A stretch of 64,000 nt of DNA from HGM04593 sp045657945 (GCA_045657945.1 JAZOUB010000023.1:1-64000); one strand, 5' to 3'. Shown: positions 7,057 to 17,246, counted from the first letter of the stretch. Notes: generated by a model not told the origin, from the letters alone. Translations and numbers: made by a program.

Positions 7057-10000
7057 ATGAAAAAACATTTACTGACCATGGCTGTTGCGTTCCTGTCGAT
7101 GTTCGCAATGGCTCAAAGTGTGCCTACGCACGAAAAGTATGTAGACAATGGCACGCCCGACAACATCGTTACCGCCCTTGATAAATGGGAACCGGGTAAA
7201 CCTTGGAACGGCGATGCAAGTTTTGTCGATGAGAACTTCTGGATTTCACGTGTTCCTTTGAAGAACCGTTTCCGCCCGGGCGACCAGGCAAACGATGCTC
7301 TCAACGACGAGAATAACAAGAACTTCTGTTGGTGTGCGCCAACAGGTGAGATGACAAAGAAGTGGGGTGCTCTGCCACGCTACAACTTCGATGGTGACAA
7401 CTTCAATATGTGGCAGTATGTCGATATCCACTCGAACTGGACAAACGGTTTCTGGCGTGTGCCCGGTGCGTTCAATGATGTTGCGCACAAGAACGGCGTA
7501 AAGACCGGTTGCACCTACTTTATCGACTGGGGTGTCGCTGTGAACAATATGGAGGAGCCAGGAAAGACTCTCTATGACTTGGCTGCTACAGGCAGCAATT
7601 CATACGGCGACAAGTACAAGTATTCTCGCAAGCTTGTCCAGTTCCTTAAATACTACGGAATTGACGGTCTTTGCTTCAACCCCGAGGGTTATTGGGGACT
7701 TGCAGTCTATAACCGTTTCATTCCTTTCCTTGCCGAGTGTCACAAGATTGCCAAGGAGCTTGGTCATCCTTTCCACGTGGATTGGTATGCTTTCGTTACC
7801 AATAACGGTAGCTTGAGCGACAACGGTTGTAAACTGACTAGCAACAACCAGAACTGGTTCCACCATACATCGACCAACCAGCCTGTAACCGATGTCTATT
7901 TCCTTAACTACAACTGGACCGAAGGTGGTTTGGCCGAGAGTGCCCAGACAGCGAAGTCTCTTGGTCGCTCTACATTCGATGTGTATGCAGGCTTTGATAT
8001 GCAGGGCCGTGGCTACGGAAAGAACGGCAATGCCGGCTGGAGTGCTCTGATGCGCCAGCCTGTGAGCGTTGTCGTTTGGGGTGCTCACGACCGCAACCAG
8101 CTTTATGTAAGCTCTACCGAGGGTGGCCAGAGCGACTATGCCGTTCAGAACGAGTACCAGAAGAAGCAGGAGATGCTCTTCTCGGGTGGTAACCGCAATG
8201 TGCTCAACATGCCGGGATTGACCGATGCCAATGTAACATCAACATACAGTGATCTCAAGGATTGGCATGGTTATGCAACCGCTGTTATTGAGCGCTCTAC
8301 ACTCGATGAACTTCCATTCGTGACACGTTTCAACTTGGGTAACGGCCGTTTCTTCAACAAGGAGGGTGTTACTACATGGGACCACAAATGGTACAACTAT
8401 GGTATGCAGGATCTGCTCCCTACATGGCGCTGGTGGGTTGACAATGGCGATGGCAAGACTGTTCCAGCCGATGCTGTAAACCTTGACTTCTGTTATGATG
8501 ATGCGTGGTTTGCAGGCTCATGCCTTAAGGTTCACGGTGCAACACAGCGTTCCGATGTACGCCTCTTCGCTACAAAGTGGAATGTTGAGTCGGCAAACGA
8601 TGAGTTCCGTCTTGTGTTCAAGCCAAAGGCTGCGGCCTCGAACCTTGAGCTTATGGTTGCAAAGGAGAACGGCGAGAATAACTTCGTATATGTCCCTGTT
8701 GCCGGTGATATCAAGGCCGGTGAGTGGAACGAGGTTGTAATCAAGGCTTCCGAGGCCGGTCTTGCTGCCGGTGATGTTATTGGTTGCGTGGGTCTTTCAG
8801 TGAAGAATACCAACGCTGCATACGAGGTGTTGCTCGGTGAGTTCGCATTCGTTCCCGCAAGCTTCAACGAGCAACCACAGACCCCGACAATCACTCACGC
8901 CGAGGTTATGAAACGCTACTATAACCGTGCCGACATCAAACTCGTGTGGTCAATGCCTACACCTGCTTCACGCCCTGCCGAGTATGATGGATGCCCTGTT
9001 TATAACGAGGAGGTTGGCGCATGGTACTATGAGATATATGTAAAACAGGAGGGTCAGGCAACTCTGCTCACAACAACAACCTCATGGGCGGCATATGTTG
9101 TCGATGCTACATTGATACCAAAGGTTGACAAACTGCAGATTGGTGTGCGTGCTGTCGGCAAGGATGGCCGTGCAATGAGCGACATCGTTTGGAGCCAGGA
9201 GATTGAGGAGCCTTTGACAATGATTGAGACTCTAACCGTTGACAAGGCTATCATCAAGCCGGGCGAGGAGTTTACCATCGGTTTTGAGGATCCAAACCAC
9301 GCAACAGCTACATTCGCAATCTATGACGCGCTCACAGATGAGAGAGTTGCTCAGTCAAGTGCCGGCGTTCTTACATTTACAACATCGTTGCCAAGTGTGG
9401 GCAGCTATGATGTCAAGGTGAAGACCGGTGGTCAGGTACATACAAACCGTTCACTCCTTCTTGTGACTCCCGAGGAAACCGGCCGTTTGCCACAGGTAAA
9501 TAACATTGCGTCGGATGTTGCCGAGGTTACAGGCCCCGATCAGGAGGTTAACTTTACAGCAGACATTGTTACCGGTACCGAGTACGAGGGCAATCCATGT
9601 ACCGTTTCGCAGTCACTCTATATGAGCGAGCCTTACCAGTTCACTGTTGATGCTGCTGTGATGAAAGAATATCAGAATACATCATTCGCTCTCTGGTTCA
9701 AGGTCGAGAAATTCGAGCACGCATCTTTGGGTACACTGCTCATGACAAAGGTGAACCGTAACTACAACAATACATGGACCGAGAATGTGTGGGGTGAGAT
9801 GTGGACTGCTATCCGTCCTGCAGGCTACGCAAAGAACAACAACATCGGCCGTGACAATGCCGAGAATGAGTTGTCACTCTGTACCGATGCTCCATATGCT
9901 GGTTATCCTAACTATGAGCACAACAACGATGTCGATATCCTCTCTAACGGATACAGCCTGATGCCTGGTGTTTGGTATCATGTATGTGCTGTGAAGTCGG

Positions 10001-10863
10001 GACGCAACCTCAAACTCTATCTTAACGGTAAGGAGATTGCAAGCGGAACATCACGTGGAACAGGTCCAAAGGATTGGCGCGGTGCCAAGTTCTATGTGGG
10101 CGGTTCAATGACTAACCTTGCAAGTTTGACAGGTTGGGTCGATGAGGTGCAGATATGGAGCAAGGCGCTCACAGCCGATGAGGTCAAGCGCGCGATGAGA
10201 GGTTATGCAACCGCTCCAACAAACCTTGAGGGCTACTTCACATTCGAGGAGACAATGACCGATGGTGAGGGATATATCTACTTCCCCAATAAGGGTCAGA
10301 ATGCAGCAACCGTTCCCGGCGGTTATATGACAACCGGCAAGACAGAGAACGACAAGACTACTGACTACAAGCAGAATCAGTTGACAACAACTCTTGGTGT
10401 GCCAATGCTCACAGGTGTATTCCCTGTTAACTATGAGTCAACAAAATGGATGGTTGAGGGTGCGCGTCTTAATGCATCGACAGCTACAAGTGCAAATGCT
10501 ACATACAACAGCGGTGATGGTAAGTTCCCAATTACAGTTGTTGCTACAAACTCTTGGGGTTCTACAACAAAGACAATTGAGGACTACATGGTTGTGACAT
10601 CAATCAGCGATGTTGATGCCGAGGGTGGTTACATGGTTTATCCAAAACCATTCGATGGCACTGCAAATGTTCTCTTTGCCGAGGATGGTCTCTTTGAGGT
10701 TGCTGTGTTTGCTGCCGATGGCAAGCTCGTTGCAAACGATGCCTTTGAGGTACGCGCCGGCGAACTCCGTGAAATCTCACTCGCATCGGCCGAGACAGGT
10801 GTTTATGTGGTGGTGATTATGAAGGAGGGTGTTGCTGTACGCTCATTCAAGATCAAGAAGTAA
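7057..10863 (+). CDS. Secreted GH85 endo-beta-N-acetylglucosaminidase
   Basis: 1268 residues with a signal peptide (1-19). Residues ~40-450 are a GH85 barrel. YYGIDGLCFNPEG contains Asn208 and Glu210, in the N-x-E arrangement of the catalytic pair of Endo-A/Endo-D, which cuts the chitobiose core of N-linked glycans. A galactose-binding-like beta sandwich follows (~475-605), then Ig/Fn3-like domains (~610-815). A LamG-like lectin domain comes next (~855-1050, with MPGVWYHVCAVKSGRNLKLYLNG). The C-terminal ~80 residues (VAVFAADGKLV...GVYVVVIMKEG...FKIKK) are a T9SS-like tail. Likely substrate is N-glycan on host or dietary glycoprotein. It stands alone, without SusC/SusD genes. Confidence 0.9.
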   Translation: MKKHLLTMAVAFLSMFAMAQSVPTHEKYVDNGTPDNIVTALDKWEPGKPWNGDASFVDENFWISRVPLKNRFRPGDQANDALNDENNKNFCWCAPTGEMTKKWGALPRYNFDGDNFNMWQYVDIHSNWTNGFWRVPGAFNDVAHKNGVKTGCTYFIDWGVAVNNMEEPGKTLYDLAATGSNSYGDKYKYSRKLVQFLKYYGIDGLCFNPEGYWGLAVYNRFIPFLAECHKIAKELGHPFHVDWYAFVTNNGSLSDNGCKLTSNNQNWFHHTSTNQPVTDVYFLNYNWTEGGLAESAQTAKSLGRSTFDVYAGFDMQGRGYGKNGNAGWSALMRQPVSVVVWGAHDRNQLYVSSTEGGQSDYAVQNEYQKKQEMLFSGGNRNVLNMPGLTDANVTSTYSDLKDWHGYATAVIERSTLDELPFVTRFNLGNGRFFNKEGVTTWDHKWYNYGMQDLLPTWRWWVDNGDGKTVPADAVNLDFCYDDAWFAGSCLKVHGATQRSDVRLFATKWNVESANDEFRLVFKPKAAASNLELMVAKENGENNFVYVPVAGDIKAGEWNEVVIKASEAGLAAGDVIGCVGLSVKNTNAAYEVLLGEFAFVPASFNEQPQTPTITHAEVMKRYYNRADIKLVWSMPTPASRPAEYDGCPVYNEEVGAWYYEIYVKQEGQATLLTTTTSWAAYVVDATLIPKVDKLQIGVRAVGKDGRAMSDIVWSQEIEEPLTMIETLTVDKAIIKPGEEFTIGFEDPNHATATFAIYDALTDERVAQSSAGVLTFTTSLPSVGSYDVKVKTGGQVHTNRSLLLVTPEETGRLPQVNNIASDVAEVTGPDQEVNFTADIVTGTEYEGNPCTVSQSLYMSEPYQFTVDAAVMKEYQNTSFALWFKVEKFEHASLGTLLMTKVNRNYNNTWTENVWGEMWTAIRPAGYAKNNNIGRDNAENELSLCTDAPYAGYPNYEHNNDVDILSNGYSLMPGVWYHVCAVKSGRNLKLYLNGKEIASGTSRGTGPKDWRGAKFYVGGSMTNLASLTGWVDEVQIWSKALTADEVKRAMRGYATAPTNLEGYFTFEETMTDGEGYIYFPNKGQNAATVPGGYMTTGKTENDKTTDYKQNQLTTTLGVPMLTGVFPVNYESTKWMVEGARLNASTATSANATYNSGDGKFPITVVATNSWGSTTKTIEDYMVVTSISDVDAEGGYMVYPKPFDGTANVLFAEDGLFEVAVFAADGKLVANDAFEVRAGELREISLASAETGVYVVVIMKEGVAVRSFKIKK

Positions 10864-10924
10864 ATGACTAAAAAGCGAATGCTCAAAGAGTGATGTAACT
10901 TCATCCATTTGTTCATTCACTTAT
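10858..10924. repeat. Intergenic palindromic element, short copy B
   Basis: Contains the stop codon of the GH85 gene. AAGTAAATGACTAAAAAGCG is inverted as the end TTCATCCATTTGTTCATTCACTT. It shares the outer arms of copies A, C and D but lacks the central part. Confidence 0.55.
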
Positions 10925-10937
10925 AATAAGGAAATAT

Positions 10938-10964
10938 GGAGGGTGGCTCAATGGGTCACCCTCC
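10938..10964 (+). terminator. Hairpin after the GH85 gene
   Basis: GGAGGGTGGC pairs with GTCACCCTCC. No long T-run follows. It belongs to a set of similar GAGGGTGA-type stems at 1283, 38824 and the half stem at 141. Confidence 0.6.
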
Positions 10965-11025
10965 TGTCATTATAATATGGTACGCGCGCGGATTGTTCAA
11001 TCGTCTTGAAAAAAACGCTGCATAT

Positions 11026-11057
11026 TTTGCTATTGCGCTCAACTTGCATTAACTTCG
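11026..11057 (+). promoter_or_regulatory. Promoter of the miaA operon
   Basis: TTTG (11026-11029), 20 bases, TAACTTCG (11050-11057), 26 bases before the miaA ATG. Confidence 0.65.
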
Positions 11058-11083
11058 CACTTTCAAAGGTTGCTTGTTGACAG

Positions 11084-12016
11084 ATGCAGGAACGCAAGGA
11101 AAAATATGATATGGTGTCGGTTGTGGGCCCTACGGCCTGCGGCAAGACATCCTTGGCTGTGGAACTGGCCTTGGCCATTCCCGGCGCTGAGGTTATAAGC
11201 GCCGACAGCCGTCAGGTCTATCGCGGAATGGATATTGGTACCGGCAAGGATATTGCCGAGTATACACGCAATGGAGTGACTGTGCCTTCGCATCTGCTCG
11301 ATATTGTCGATGCCGGTGAAAAGTATAACCTTTTCGAGTTCCAACGGGATTTTCTCGCAGCTTATGAGGATATTGGCAGGCGTGGCGCCTACCCGGTGAT
11401 GTGTGGCGGTAGCGGACTCTATGTGGAGTCGGTGCTGCAGGGCTACCGTCTGTTGCCTGTGCCCGAGAATCCGGCGCTGCGTGCTACGCTTGAGGAGAAG
11501 ACGCTCGAAGAGCTCACGGCTTTGCTGGCTACATACAAGCAATTGCATAACAATACCGACACCGACAACAAGAAACGCGCGATACGCGCCATAGAAATCG
11601 AGGAATATTATCGCACTTGTCCTGTTGAAGAACGCTATTTTCCACAGATTAAGGCATTGACAGTGGGCATGCAGGTGGATAGGGAGGTGCGCCGTGAAAG
11701 GATTAGCCGACGCTTGCGCGAGAGGCTCGAGTGCGGGATGGTCGATGAGGTGAGGCGCCTGCTCGAAAGTGGCTTGCATCCTGATCAACTGATATACTAT
11801 GGGCTTGAATACAAGTATCTTACATTGTACATTACGGGCGCAATGAGTTATGACGAGATGGTAAAGGGGCTTGAGATTGCAATACACCAGTTTGCCAAGC
11901 GACAGATGACATGGTTCCGCGGAATGGAGAAACGTGGCGTGAAGATACACTGGCTTGACGGTTCTTTGCCTGCTACCGTGTTGGTTGAACAGATTAAGGA
12001 GATGTTGTATGATTGA
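11084..12016 (+). CDS. miaA: tRNA dimethylallyltransferase MiaA
   Basis: 310 residues. Transfers the dimethylallyl group to N6 of A37 in tRNAs reading UNN codons. The P-loop VVGPTACGKTS lies at 10-20, followed by the DSRQVYRGMDIGTGK segment (42-56) that binds tRNA and substrate, and HLLDIV (~72). The C-terminal half carries QTxFAKRQxTWFR-type residues (QFAKRQMTWFRG). Length and motif order are normal. The last 8 bases overlap the start of the lipid kinase gene, so the two are translationally coupled. A 340-codon frame on the opposite strand is its shadow. Confidence 0.95.
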   Translation: MQERKEKYDMVSVVGPTACGKTSLAVELALAIPGAEVISADSRQVYRGMDIGTGKDIAEYTRNGVTVPSHLLDIVDAGEKYNLFEFQRDFLAAYEDIGRRGAYPVMCGGSGLYVESVLQGYRLLPVPENPALRATLEEKTLEELTALLATYKQLHNNTDTDNKKRAIRAIEIEEYYRTCPVEERYFPQIKALTVGMQVDREVRRERISRRLRERLECGMVDEVRRLLESGLHPDQLIYYGLEYKYLTLYITGAMSYDEMVKGLEIAIHQFAKRQMTWFRGMEKRGVKIHWLDGSLPATVLVEQIKEMLYD

Positions 12017-12959
12017 AACTGTAAATAGGAATAAACGACGCTGGGGAATAATATATTCTCCTAAAATAGGTTCAACGTTGCCCATGAGACGCTGGAAGGA
12101 GATGCGAGAGTATCTTGCCGAGAAGCATGTGGAGTATGACTTTGTGTGTGCCGAGGCCGGTGAGGCGGTGGAGCGTCAGGCCTATTCATACGCCATTGAC
12201 GGGCACGATACAATTGTACTCATTGGCGGTGATGGTGCGTTGCAGGATGCCATTAACGGAATAATGGCATCGGGCAAGGTCGATGATGTCCTGTTGGGCA
12301 TTGTCCCTAACGGAATTGCTAATGACTATGCTGAGTATTGGGGATTGTCGTACAGGGATTACAAGACTGCAGTTGATTATATAATAGCAAGGCGTGTGCG
12401 CAAGGTCGATTTGGGTTGCTGTAAGTATTCCGAGGAGGGCAAAGAGGTGAAACGTTTCTTCCTTAATGTGTTGAATGTCGGTTTATCGGCTAATATCGTA
12501 GGGTTTGCTAACGAAAAAAATACTATATTTGCAAAAGCTGTTTACAAAGTGCGCGCCTTGATGTATCTGCTTTTCCGCAGACAGAACTTCAACATAAGGT
12601 TCAGGCTTAACAATCATCTTGTTGACAAGAAGTTCATGATGGTGTGCATTGGTAACTCCACAGGCTATGGAATGACGCCAAGCGCCGTTCCGTATAACGG
12701 ATGGATTGATGTGTCGGCCATGAAGATGTCTCCTTTTATGGGAATACTCAAGGGGCTACGCATGGTGTGGAAACGCAAGATACTGAACTTCAGACTTGTT
12801 GAGCCGTATCGCACGACCGAGATTGATATTGAGTCTGTTGGCGGTGCGAAATTGGGTATCGATGGTCGTCCGTTTGCTCCCACTTTTCCATTGAAGGTGA
12901 CTGTTGAACCTGAAAAACTGAATTTGATAATACCTACAAAAATAAATAAAAGGTCATGA
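12009..12959 (+). CDS. Diacylglycerol kinase-type lipid kinase
   Basis: 316 residues from ATG 12009, which overlaps the miaA stop. The N-terminal part holds the ATP-binding signature GGDGALQDAINGI (~66-78) of the diacylglycerol/sphingosine kinase catalytic domain and IVPNGIANDYAEYW, the usual GTxND-like motif. The C-terminal half has the beta-sandwich of the family (LGIDGRPFAPTFPLKVTVEP). It should phosphorylate a lipid at the membrane face; the true substrate is unknown. The long frame starts at 11955 inside miaA; the later ATG fits the operon spacing better. It overlaps kdsA by ATGA. Confidence 0.85.
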   Translation: MIETVNRNKRRWGIIYSPKIGSTLPMRRWKEMREYLAEKHVEYDFVCAEAGEAVERQAYSYAIDGHDTIVLIGGDGALQDAINGIMASGKVDDVLLGIVPNGIANDYAEYWGLSYRDYKTAVDYIIARRVRKVDLGCCKYSEEGKEVKRFFLNVLNVGLSANIVGFANEKNTIFAKAVYKVRALMYLLFRRQNFNIRFRLNNHLVDKKFMMVCIGNSTGYGMTPSAVPYNGWIDVSAMKMSPFMGILKGLRMVWKRKILNFRLVEPYRTTEIDIESVGGAKLGIDGRPFAPTFPLKVTVEPEKLNLIIPTKINKRS

Positions 12960-13759
12960 CAATAAGAGATTTGACATCTACCGAGAATTTTTTTCTGCTT
13001 GCCGGTCCTTGCGTCATTGAAGGTGAGGATATGGCGATGCGCATTGCCGAACGTGTCGTGTCTATGACAAGCGACAGGAATATCCCTTATGTCTTCAAGG
13101 GTTCTTATCGCAAGGCGAACCGTTCGCGTCTTGATTCGTTTACCGGTATCGGAGACGAGAATGCTTTGCGTGTGTTGCGCCGTGTGCGTGAAACTTTCAA
13201 TATACCGGTGGTTACCGATATTCACTCGGCCGAGGAGGCGGAGATGGCTGCCGAGTATGTCGATATTCTTCAGATTCCTGCGTTCCTCTGTCGCCAGACC
13301 GACCTGCTCACCGCAGCGGCAAAGACAGGACGTGTTGTAAACATAAAGAAAGGACAGTTCCTTTCGCCCGAGGCTATGAAGTTTGCGGCCGAGAAGGTTG
13401 TCTCTGAGGGTGGTGCCGGCAATGTCATGCTCACCGAGCGTGGTACAACCTTCGGCTATCAGGATCTGGTAGTAGATTTTCGCGGTATTCCGCAGATGAG
13501 AAAGTTCGGCTATCCAGTAGTCATGGATATTACCCACTCCCTCCAGCAGCCAAACCAGACTGCCGGTGTTACAGGTGGTATGCCTGAGATGATTGAGACC
13601 ATTGCCAAGGCTGCAATTGCAGTTGGTGCCGATGGCCTTTTCATTGAGACACACGAGAATCCTGCTGTTGCAAAGAGCGACGGTGCAAACATGTTGCGTC
13701 TTGACTTGCTTGAGGGGCTGCTGGATAAACTTATTCGCGTCCGTCAAGCAGTGAAATGA
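12956..13759 (+). CDS. kdsA: 3-deoxy-8-phosphooctulonate synthase KdsA
   Basis: 267 residues. Condenses phosphoenolpyruvate with arabinose 5-phosphate to Kdo 8-phosphate, the first step to the Kdo of lipopolysaccharide. Motifs are LAGPCVIEGED (15-25), FKGSYRKANRSR (~48-59), the metal/substrate segment VTDIHSAEEA (~89-98), DILQIPAFLCRQTDLL and GTTFGYQDLVVDFRGI. Length matches the family. The start overlaps the lipid kinase stop (ATGA), placing an envelope gene in the miaA transcription unit. Confidence 0.95.
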   Translation: MTIRDLTSTENFFLLAGPCVIEGEDMAMRIAERVVSMTSDRNIPYVFKGSYRKANRSRLDSFTGIGDENALRVLRRVRETFNIPVVTDIHSAEEAEMAAEYVDILQIPAFLCRQTDLLTAAAKTGRVVNIKKGQFLSPEAMKFAAEKVVSEGGAGNVMLTERGTTFGYQDLVVDFRGIPQMRKFGYPVVMDITHSLQQPNQTAGVTGGMPEMIETIAKAAIAVGADGLFIETHENPAVAKSDGANMLRLDLLEGLLDKLIRVRQAVK

Positions 13760-13932
13760 TAACAGGTTTTTTTCTTTCACAATGATACATCGTGGGTGGC
13801 TGAGATTTTCGGTCACCTGCTTTTTTGTTGGACAAAATGGCGGTTCTGGGTGATTGAATATGTTGTTTGTTGTCTTTTTTATGGGGATTTTTATGTTTTT
13901 TTGTGTTTTTTGTTAAAAATACCGTTACTATC

Positions 13933-13963
13933 TTGTAACAGAATATTAAAATACTTATATTTG
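13933..13963 (+). promoter_or_regulatory. Promoter of the glycogen-type operon
   Basis: TTG (13933-13935), 20 bases, TATATTTG (13956-13963), an exact -7 match, 43 bases before the debranching enzyme ATG. Confidence 0.7.
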
Positions 13964-14006
13964 GGGTTGTGTAAAAACTTAGTTATAACCATATAAATAG
14001 TACGAG

Positions 14007-15959
14007 ATGAGTTATTTGCGATTCGAAAAAACGCTGATGACGAACTTGGAGGAGTCGTTGCAGAAGGAGATTTTGAGAACAAACCGCTCGGGTGCATACC
14101 ATTGCTCAACAATTGTTGATTGCAATACCCGTAAGTACCACGGCTTGCTGGTTGTTCCAATTCCTGAACTTGACGACGAAAACCACGTGCTGCTGTCGTC
14201 GCTCGATGAAACTGTCGTTCTTCACGGTGCTGAGTTCAACCTTGGCCTGCACAAGTACAATGCCGACAATTTCGCCCCACGAGGCAACAAGTATATCCGT
14301 GAGTTCGCCTGGGAACGCGTTCCCACCACTATCTACAACGTTGGTGGAGTTTGGCTTAAGAAAGAAAAAGCCTTTGTGCATCACGAGAACAGAATTCTTA
14401 TTCGTTACACCTTGTTGAAGGCAAATACTGCCGTTACACTGCGCTTGCGCCCATTCTGCGCGTTCCGCAGCGTGCGTGAATACACACACGAGAACAATAT
14501 TGCCGACCGCAGCTACAAGGAGGTCGAGAACGGTATCAGCATGAAAATGTATGCCGATTATCCTAACCTCTACATGCAGCTCAACAAGAAGAATGAGTTT
14601 GTTTACCAGCCCGACTGGTATCGTGGAATTGAGTATGTAAAGGAACTTGAGCGCGGTTACGACTTCAACGAGGATCTTTATGTTCCCGGTTACTTCGAGG
14701 TTAAGATGAAGGCCGGCGAGAGCATCGTCTTCTCGGGTGGAGTTGCTCCAATGACATCGCGTACGATGAAGGCAGCCTTTGAGCATGAGGAGGCAATCCG
14801 TGATCCACGCGACAATTTCATGCACTGCATGCAGTGTGCCGGAAACCAGTTCTTCAATGTGCAGGGTGAGCACACTTATATCCTTGCCGGTTACCCATGG
14901 TTCAAGTGCCGTGCACGCGACCTCTTTGTTTCGCTTCCGGGTCTTACATTGTCTCAGGGGCATGTCGATGAGTTCGAGAGAGTAATGAAGACTGCGACCA
15001 TCGCTGTGAATGACTTCATCAAAGGCAAGGTTAGCGACTGCAAGATATATGAGATGGAGCACCCCGATGTGCTTCTGTGGTGTGTCTGGGCACTTCAGCA
15101 ATATGCCAAGGAGTGTAGTATTGAGGCTTGCCGCGACAAGTATGGCGAGTTGCTCATGCGCATCTATGATTATGTACGTAACAACAAACACAGCAACTTG
15201 CGTGTTACACAGAATGGCTTGCTTGCAACAAACGGCCGCGACAAGGCTGTTACATGGATGAACTCAACGGCCAACGGTCGTCCTGTAGTTCAGCGTACAG
15301 GCTATGTTGTTGAAATCAACGCATTGTGGTACAATGCCCTCAAGTTTATTGAGGAGATGGCTGTGCTTACTAACGATACCGAGGTTCAAGGTTCGCTCGC
15401 ACGTCTCATCCCATTGGTGGGCAAGGCGTTTACCGAGGTGTTCCTCAATGAATATGGCTACCTCTATGACTATGTCGATGGTGACTATGTTGATTGGAGC
15501 GTTCGCCCCAATATGATTTTTGCTGTGGCGCTCGACCACTCTCCGCTTGACTCAAAGCAGAAGAAAAAAGTGCTTGACACGGTTACAAAGGAGTTGCTCA
15601 CACCACGTGGCTTGCGTTCACTCTCTCCAAAGAGTGTTGGCTACAACCCCAACTATGTAGGTCCGCAGATTCAGCGTGACTATGCTTATCATCAGGGTAC
15701 TGCATGGCCTTGGCTCGGTGGTTTCTACTACGAGGCTTACCTCAAGATATACAAACTGAGCGGCGTTTCATTCGTTCAGCGCCAGATGATTGGCTACGAG
15801 GATGAGATTGTCCAGCACTGTATCGGTTCAATACCCGAGGTGTTCGACGGCAACCCACCTTTCAAGGGTCGTGGCGCTGTGGCTTTCGCAATGAACGTTG
15901 CGGCCATCCTGAGAACAAGCCAGATACTAAAACAGTACGAATCTAAAATGGAGGGATAA
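14007..15959 (+). CDS. Glycogen debranching enzyme (amylo-1,6-glucosidase type)
   Basis: 650 residues, no signal peptide, so cytosolic. The N-terminal ~270 residues are the beta-sandwich of bacterial debranching enzymes (NRSGAYHCSTIVDCNTRKYHGLLV at ~22-45 is characteristic). The C-terminal part is an alpha/alpha barrel of the GH133 kind, with GYPWFKCRARDLFVSLPGL (~291-309), DAVTWMNST-like (KAVTWMNSTANG) and GTAWPWLGGFYYEAYLK (~565-581). It removes alpha-1,6 branches from glycogen. It is first of three genes and separated from the next by 5 bases. Confidence 0.9.
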   Translation: MSYLRFEKTLMTNLEESLQKEILRTNRSGAYHCSTIVDCNTRKYHGLLVVPIPELDDENHVLLSSLDETVVLHGAEFNLGLHKYNADNFAPRGNKYIREFAWERVPTTIYNVGGVWLKKEKAFVHHENRILIRYTLLKANTAVTLRLRPFCAFRSVREYTHENNIADRSYKEVENGISMKMYADYPNLYMQLNKKNEFVYQPDWYRGIEYVKELERGYDFNEDLYVPGYFEVKMKAGESIVFSGGVAPMTSRTMKAAFEHEEAIRDPRDNFMHCMQCAGNQFFNVQGEHTYILAGYPWFKCRARDLFVSLPGLTLSQGHVDEFERVMKTATIAVNDFIKGKVSDCKIYEMEHPDVLLWCVWALQQYAKECSIEACRDKYGELLMRIYDYVRNNKHSNLRVTQNGLLATNGRDKAVTWMNSTANGRPVVQRTGYVVEINALWYNALKFIEEMAVLTNDTEVQGSLARLIPLVGKAFTEVFLNEYGYLYDYVDGDYVDWSVRPNMIFAVALDHSPLDSKQKKKVLDTVTKELLTPRGLRSLSPKSVGYNPNYVGPQIQRDYAYHQGTAWPWLGGFYYEAYLKIYKLSGVSFVQRQMIGYEDEIVQHCIGSIPEVFDGNPPFKGRGAVAFAMNVAAILRTSQILKQYESKMEG

Positions 15960-15964
15960 TAGAT

Positions 15965-17227
15965 ATGAAAGTATTAATGTTCGGTTGGGAGTTCCCCCCT
16001 CATATTTCGGGCGGACTCGGTACGGCAAGTTATGGACTTACTAAAGGCTTCGTTCAGCAGGGCGATGTCGAGATTAAGTTCTGTATCCCCAAACCATATG
16101 GTGACGAAGACAACAGCTTCCTCAGAATCGTGGCAATGAACTCTGTGCCCATTGTGTGGAAGGATGTAAACTATGACTATGTGAACTCTCGCGTTGGTAA
16201 GGTAATGACTCCCGAGGAGTATTACCGTTACAGGGAACACATCTACAGCGACTTCAGCTATATGCATACCAATGACCTTGGTTGCATGGAGTTCGCAGGC
16301 GGTTACCCCGAGAACCTTCACGAGGAGATCAACAACTACTCAATCATTGCCGGCGTTGTTGCCCGCACTGAGGAGTTCGATATCATCCACTCTCATGACT
16401 GGTTGACATATCCGGCTGGTATTCATGCAAAGCAGGTTTCGGGCAAGAAACTCGTTATCCACGTGCATGCTACCGACTTTGACCGCAGCCGTGGTAATGT
16501 GAATCCTACAGTCTATGCAATTGAGAAGAACGGTATGGATAATGCCGATCACATCTTCTGCGTGAGTGAACTCACACGTCAGACTGTAATCCACAAGTAT
16601 CACCAGCATCCAAGCAAGGTTTCTACATTGCACAACGCTGTTACTCCGCTTGAGCAGGAGATTCTTGACATTGTACCAAAGAAGATTCCTAACGAGAAGG
16701 TCGTTACCTTCCTTGGACGTATTACAATGCAGAAGGGTCCCGAGTATTTCGTTGAGGCAGCGGCACAGGTGCTCAAGAAGACAAAGAATATCCGTTTCTG
16801 TATGGCCGGCAGTGGCGATATGATGAACGATATGATTCGTCTTGTTGCACAGCGCGGTATTTCGGACAGATTCCACTTCCCGGGCTTCATGCGCGGCCGT
16901 CAGGTTTACGAGTGCTTGAAGGCAAGTGATGTATACATCATGCCATCGGTAAGTGAGCCTTTCGGTATCTCTCCGCTCGAGGCTATGCAGTGCGATGTCC
17001 CCACAATCATCTCAAAACAGTCGGGTTGTGCCGAGATTCTTGACAAGTGTATCAAGACCGACTATTGGGACATTAACGCAATGGCCGATGCTATCTATTC
17101 AATATGCAACAACGAGTCGCTCTACGAGTATCTCAAGGTCGAGGGACGCAAGGAGGTTGACAGCATCACTTGGGAAGATGTTGCATTGAGACTGAGAAAA
17201 ATGTATGAAAAAGTATTGGGTTGGTAA
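15965..17227 (+). CDS. Family 4/5-type glycosyltransferase of the glycogen cluster
   Basis: 420 residues in two Rossmann-like halves (GT-B fold). The N-terminus KVLMFGWEFPPHISGGLGTA carries the substrate-binding GGLG loop also found in glycogen synthases. The C-terminal half has VVTFLGRITMQKGPEYF (~243-259) and the EX7E-like stretch MPSVSEPFGISPLEAMQCD (~326-344). Between the debranching enzyme and a GH57 amylase it probably adds glucose to alpha-glucan (inference). It is an alternative to classical GlgA; the half-length synthase at 20395 is the other candidate. Confidence 0.85.
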   Translation: MKVLMFGWEFPPHISGGLGTASYGLTKGFVQQGDVEIKFCIPKPYGDEDNSFLRIVAMNSVPIVWKDVNYDYVNSRVGKVMTPEEYYRYREHIYSDFSYMHTNDLGCMEFAGGYPENLHEEINNYSIIAGVVARTEEFDIIHSHDWLTYPAGIHAKQVSGKKLVIHVHATDFDRSRGNVNPTVYAIEKNGMDNADHIFCVSELTRQTVIHKYHQHPSKVSTLHNAVTPLEQEILDIVPKKIPNEKVVTFLGRITMQKGPEYFVEAAAQVLKKTKNIRFCMAGSGDMMNDMIRLVAQRGISDRFHFPGFMRGRQVYECLKASDVYIMPSVSEPFGISPLEAMQCDVPTIISKQSGCAEILDKCIKTDYWDINAMADAIYSICNNESLYEYLKVEGRKEVDSITWEDVALRLRKMYEKVLGW

Positions 17228-17246
17228 TAATAAAAGAAAATAAGAT

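Noticed and set aside
11063..12085. 340-codon minus-strand frame
   Set aside because: Exact shadow of miaA, whose motifs are unmistakable.
12665..13816. 383-codon minus-strand frame
   Set aside because: Shadow of the lipid kinase end and kdsA; no family features, no upstream promoter.
14106..15191. 361-codon minus-strand frame
   Set aside because: Shadow of the debranching enzyme gene.
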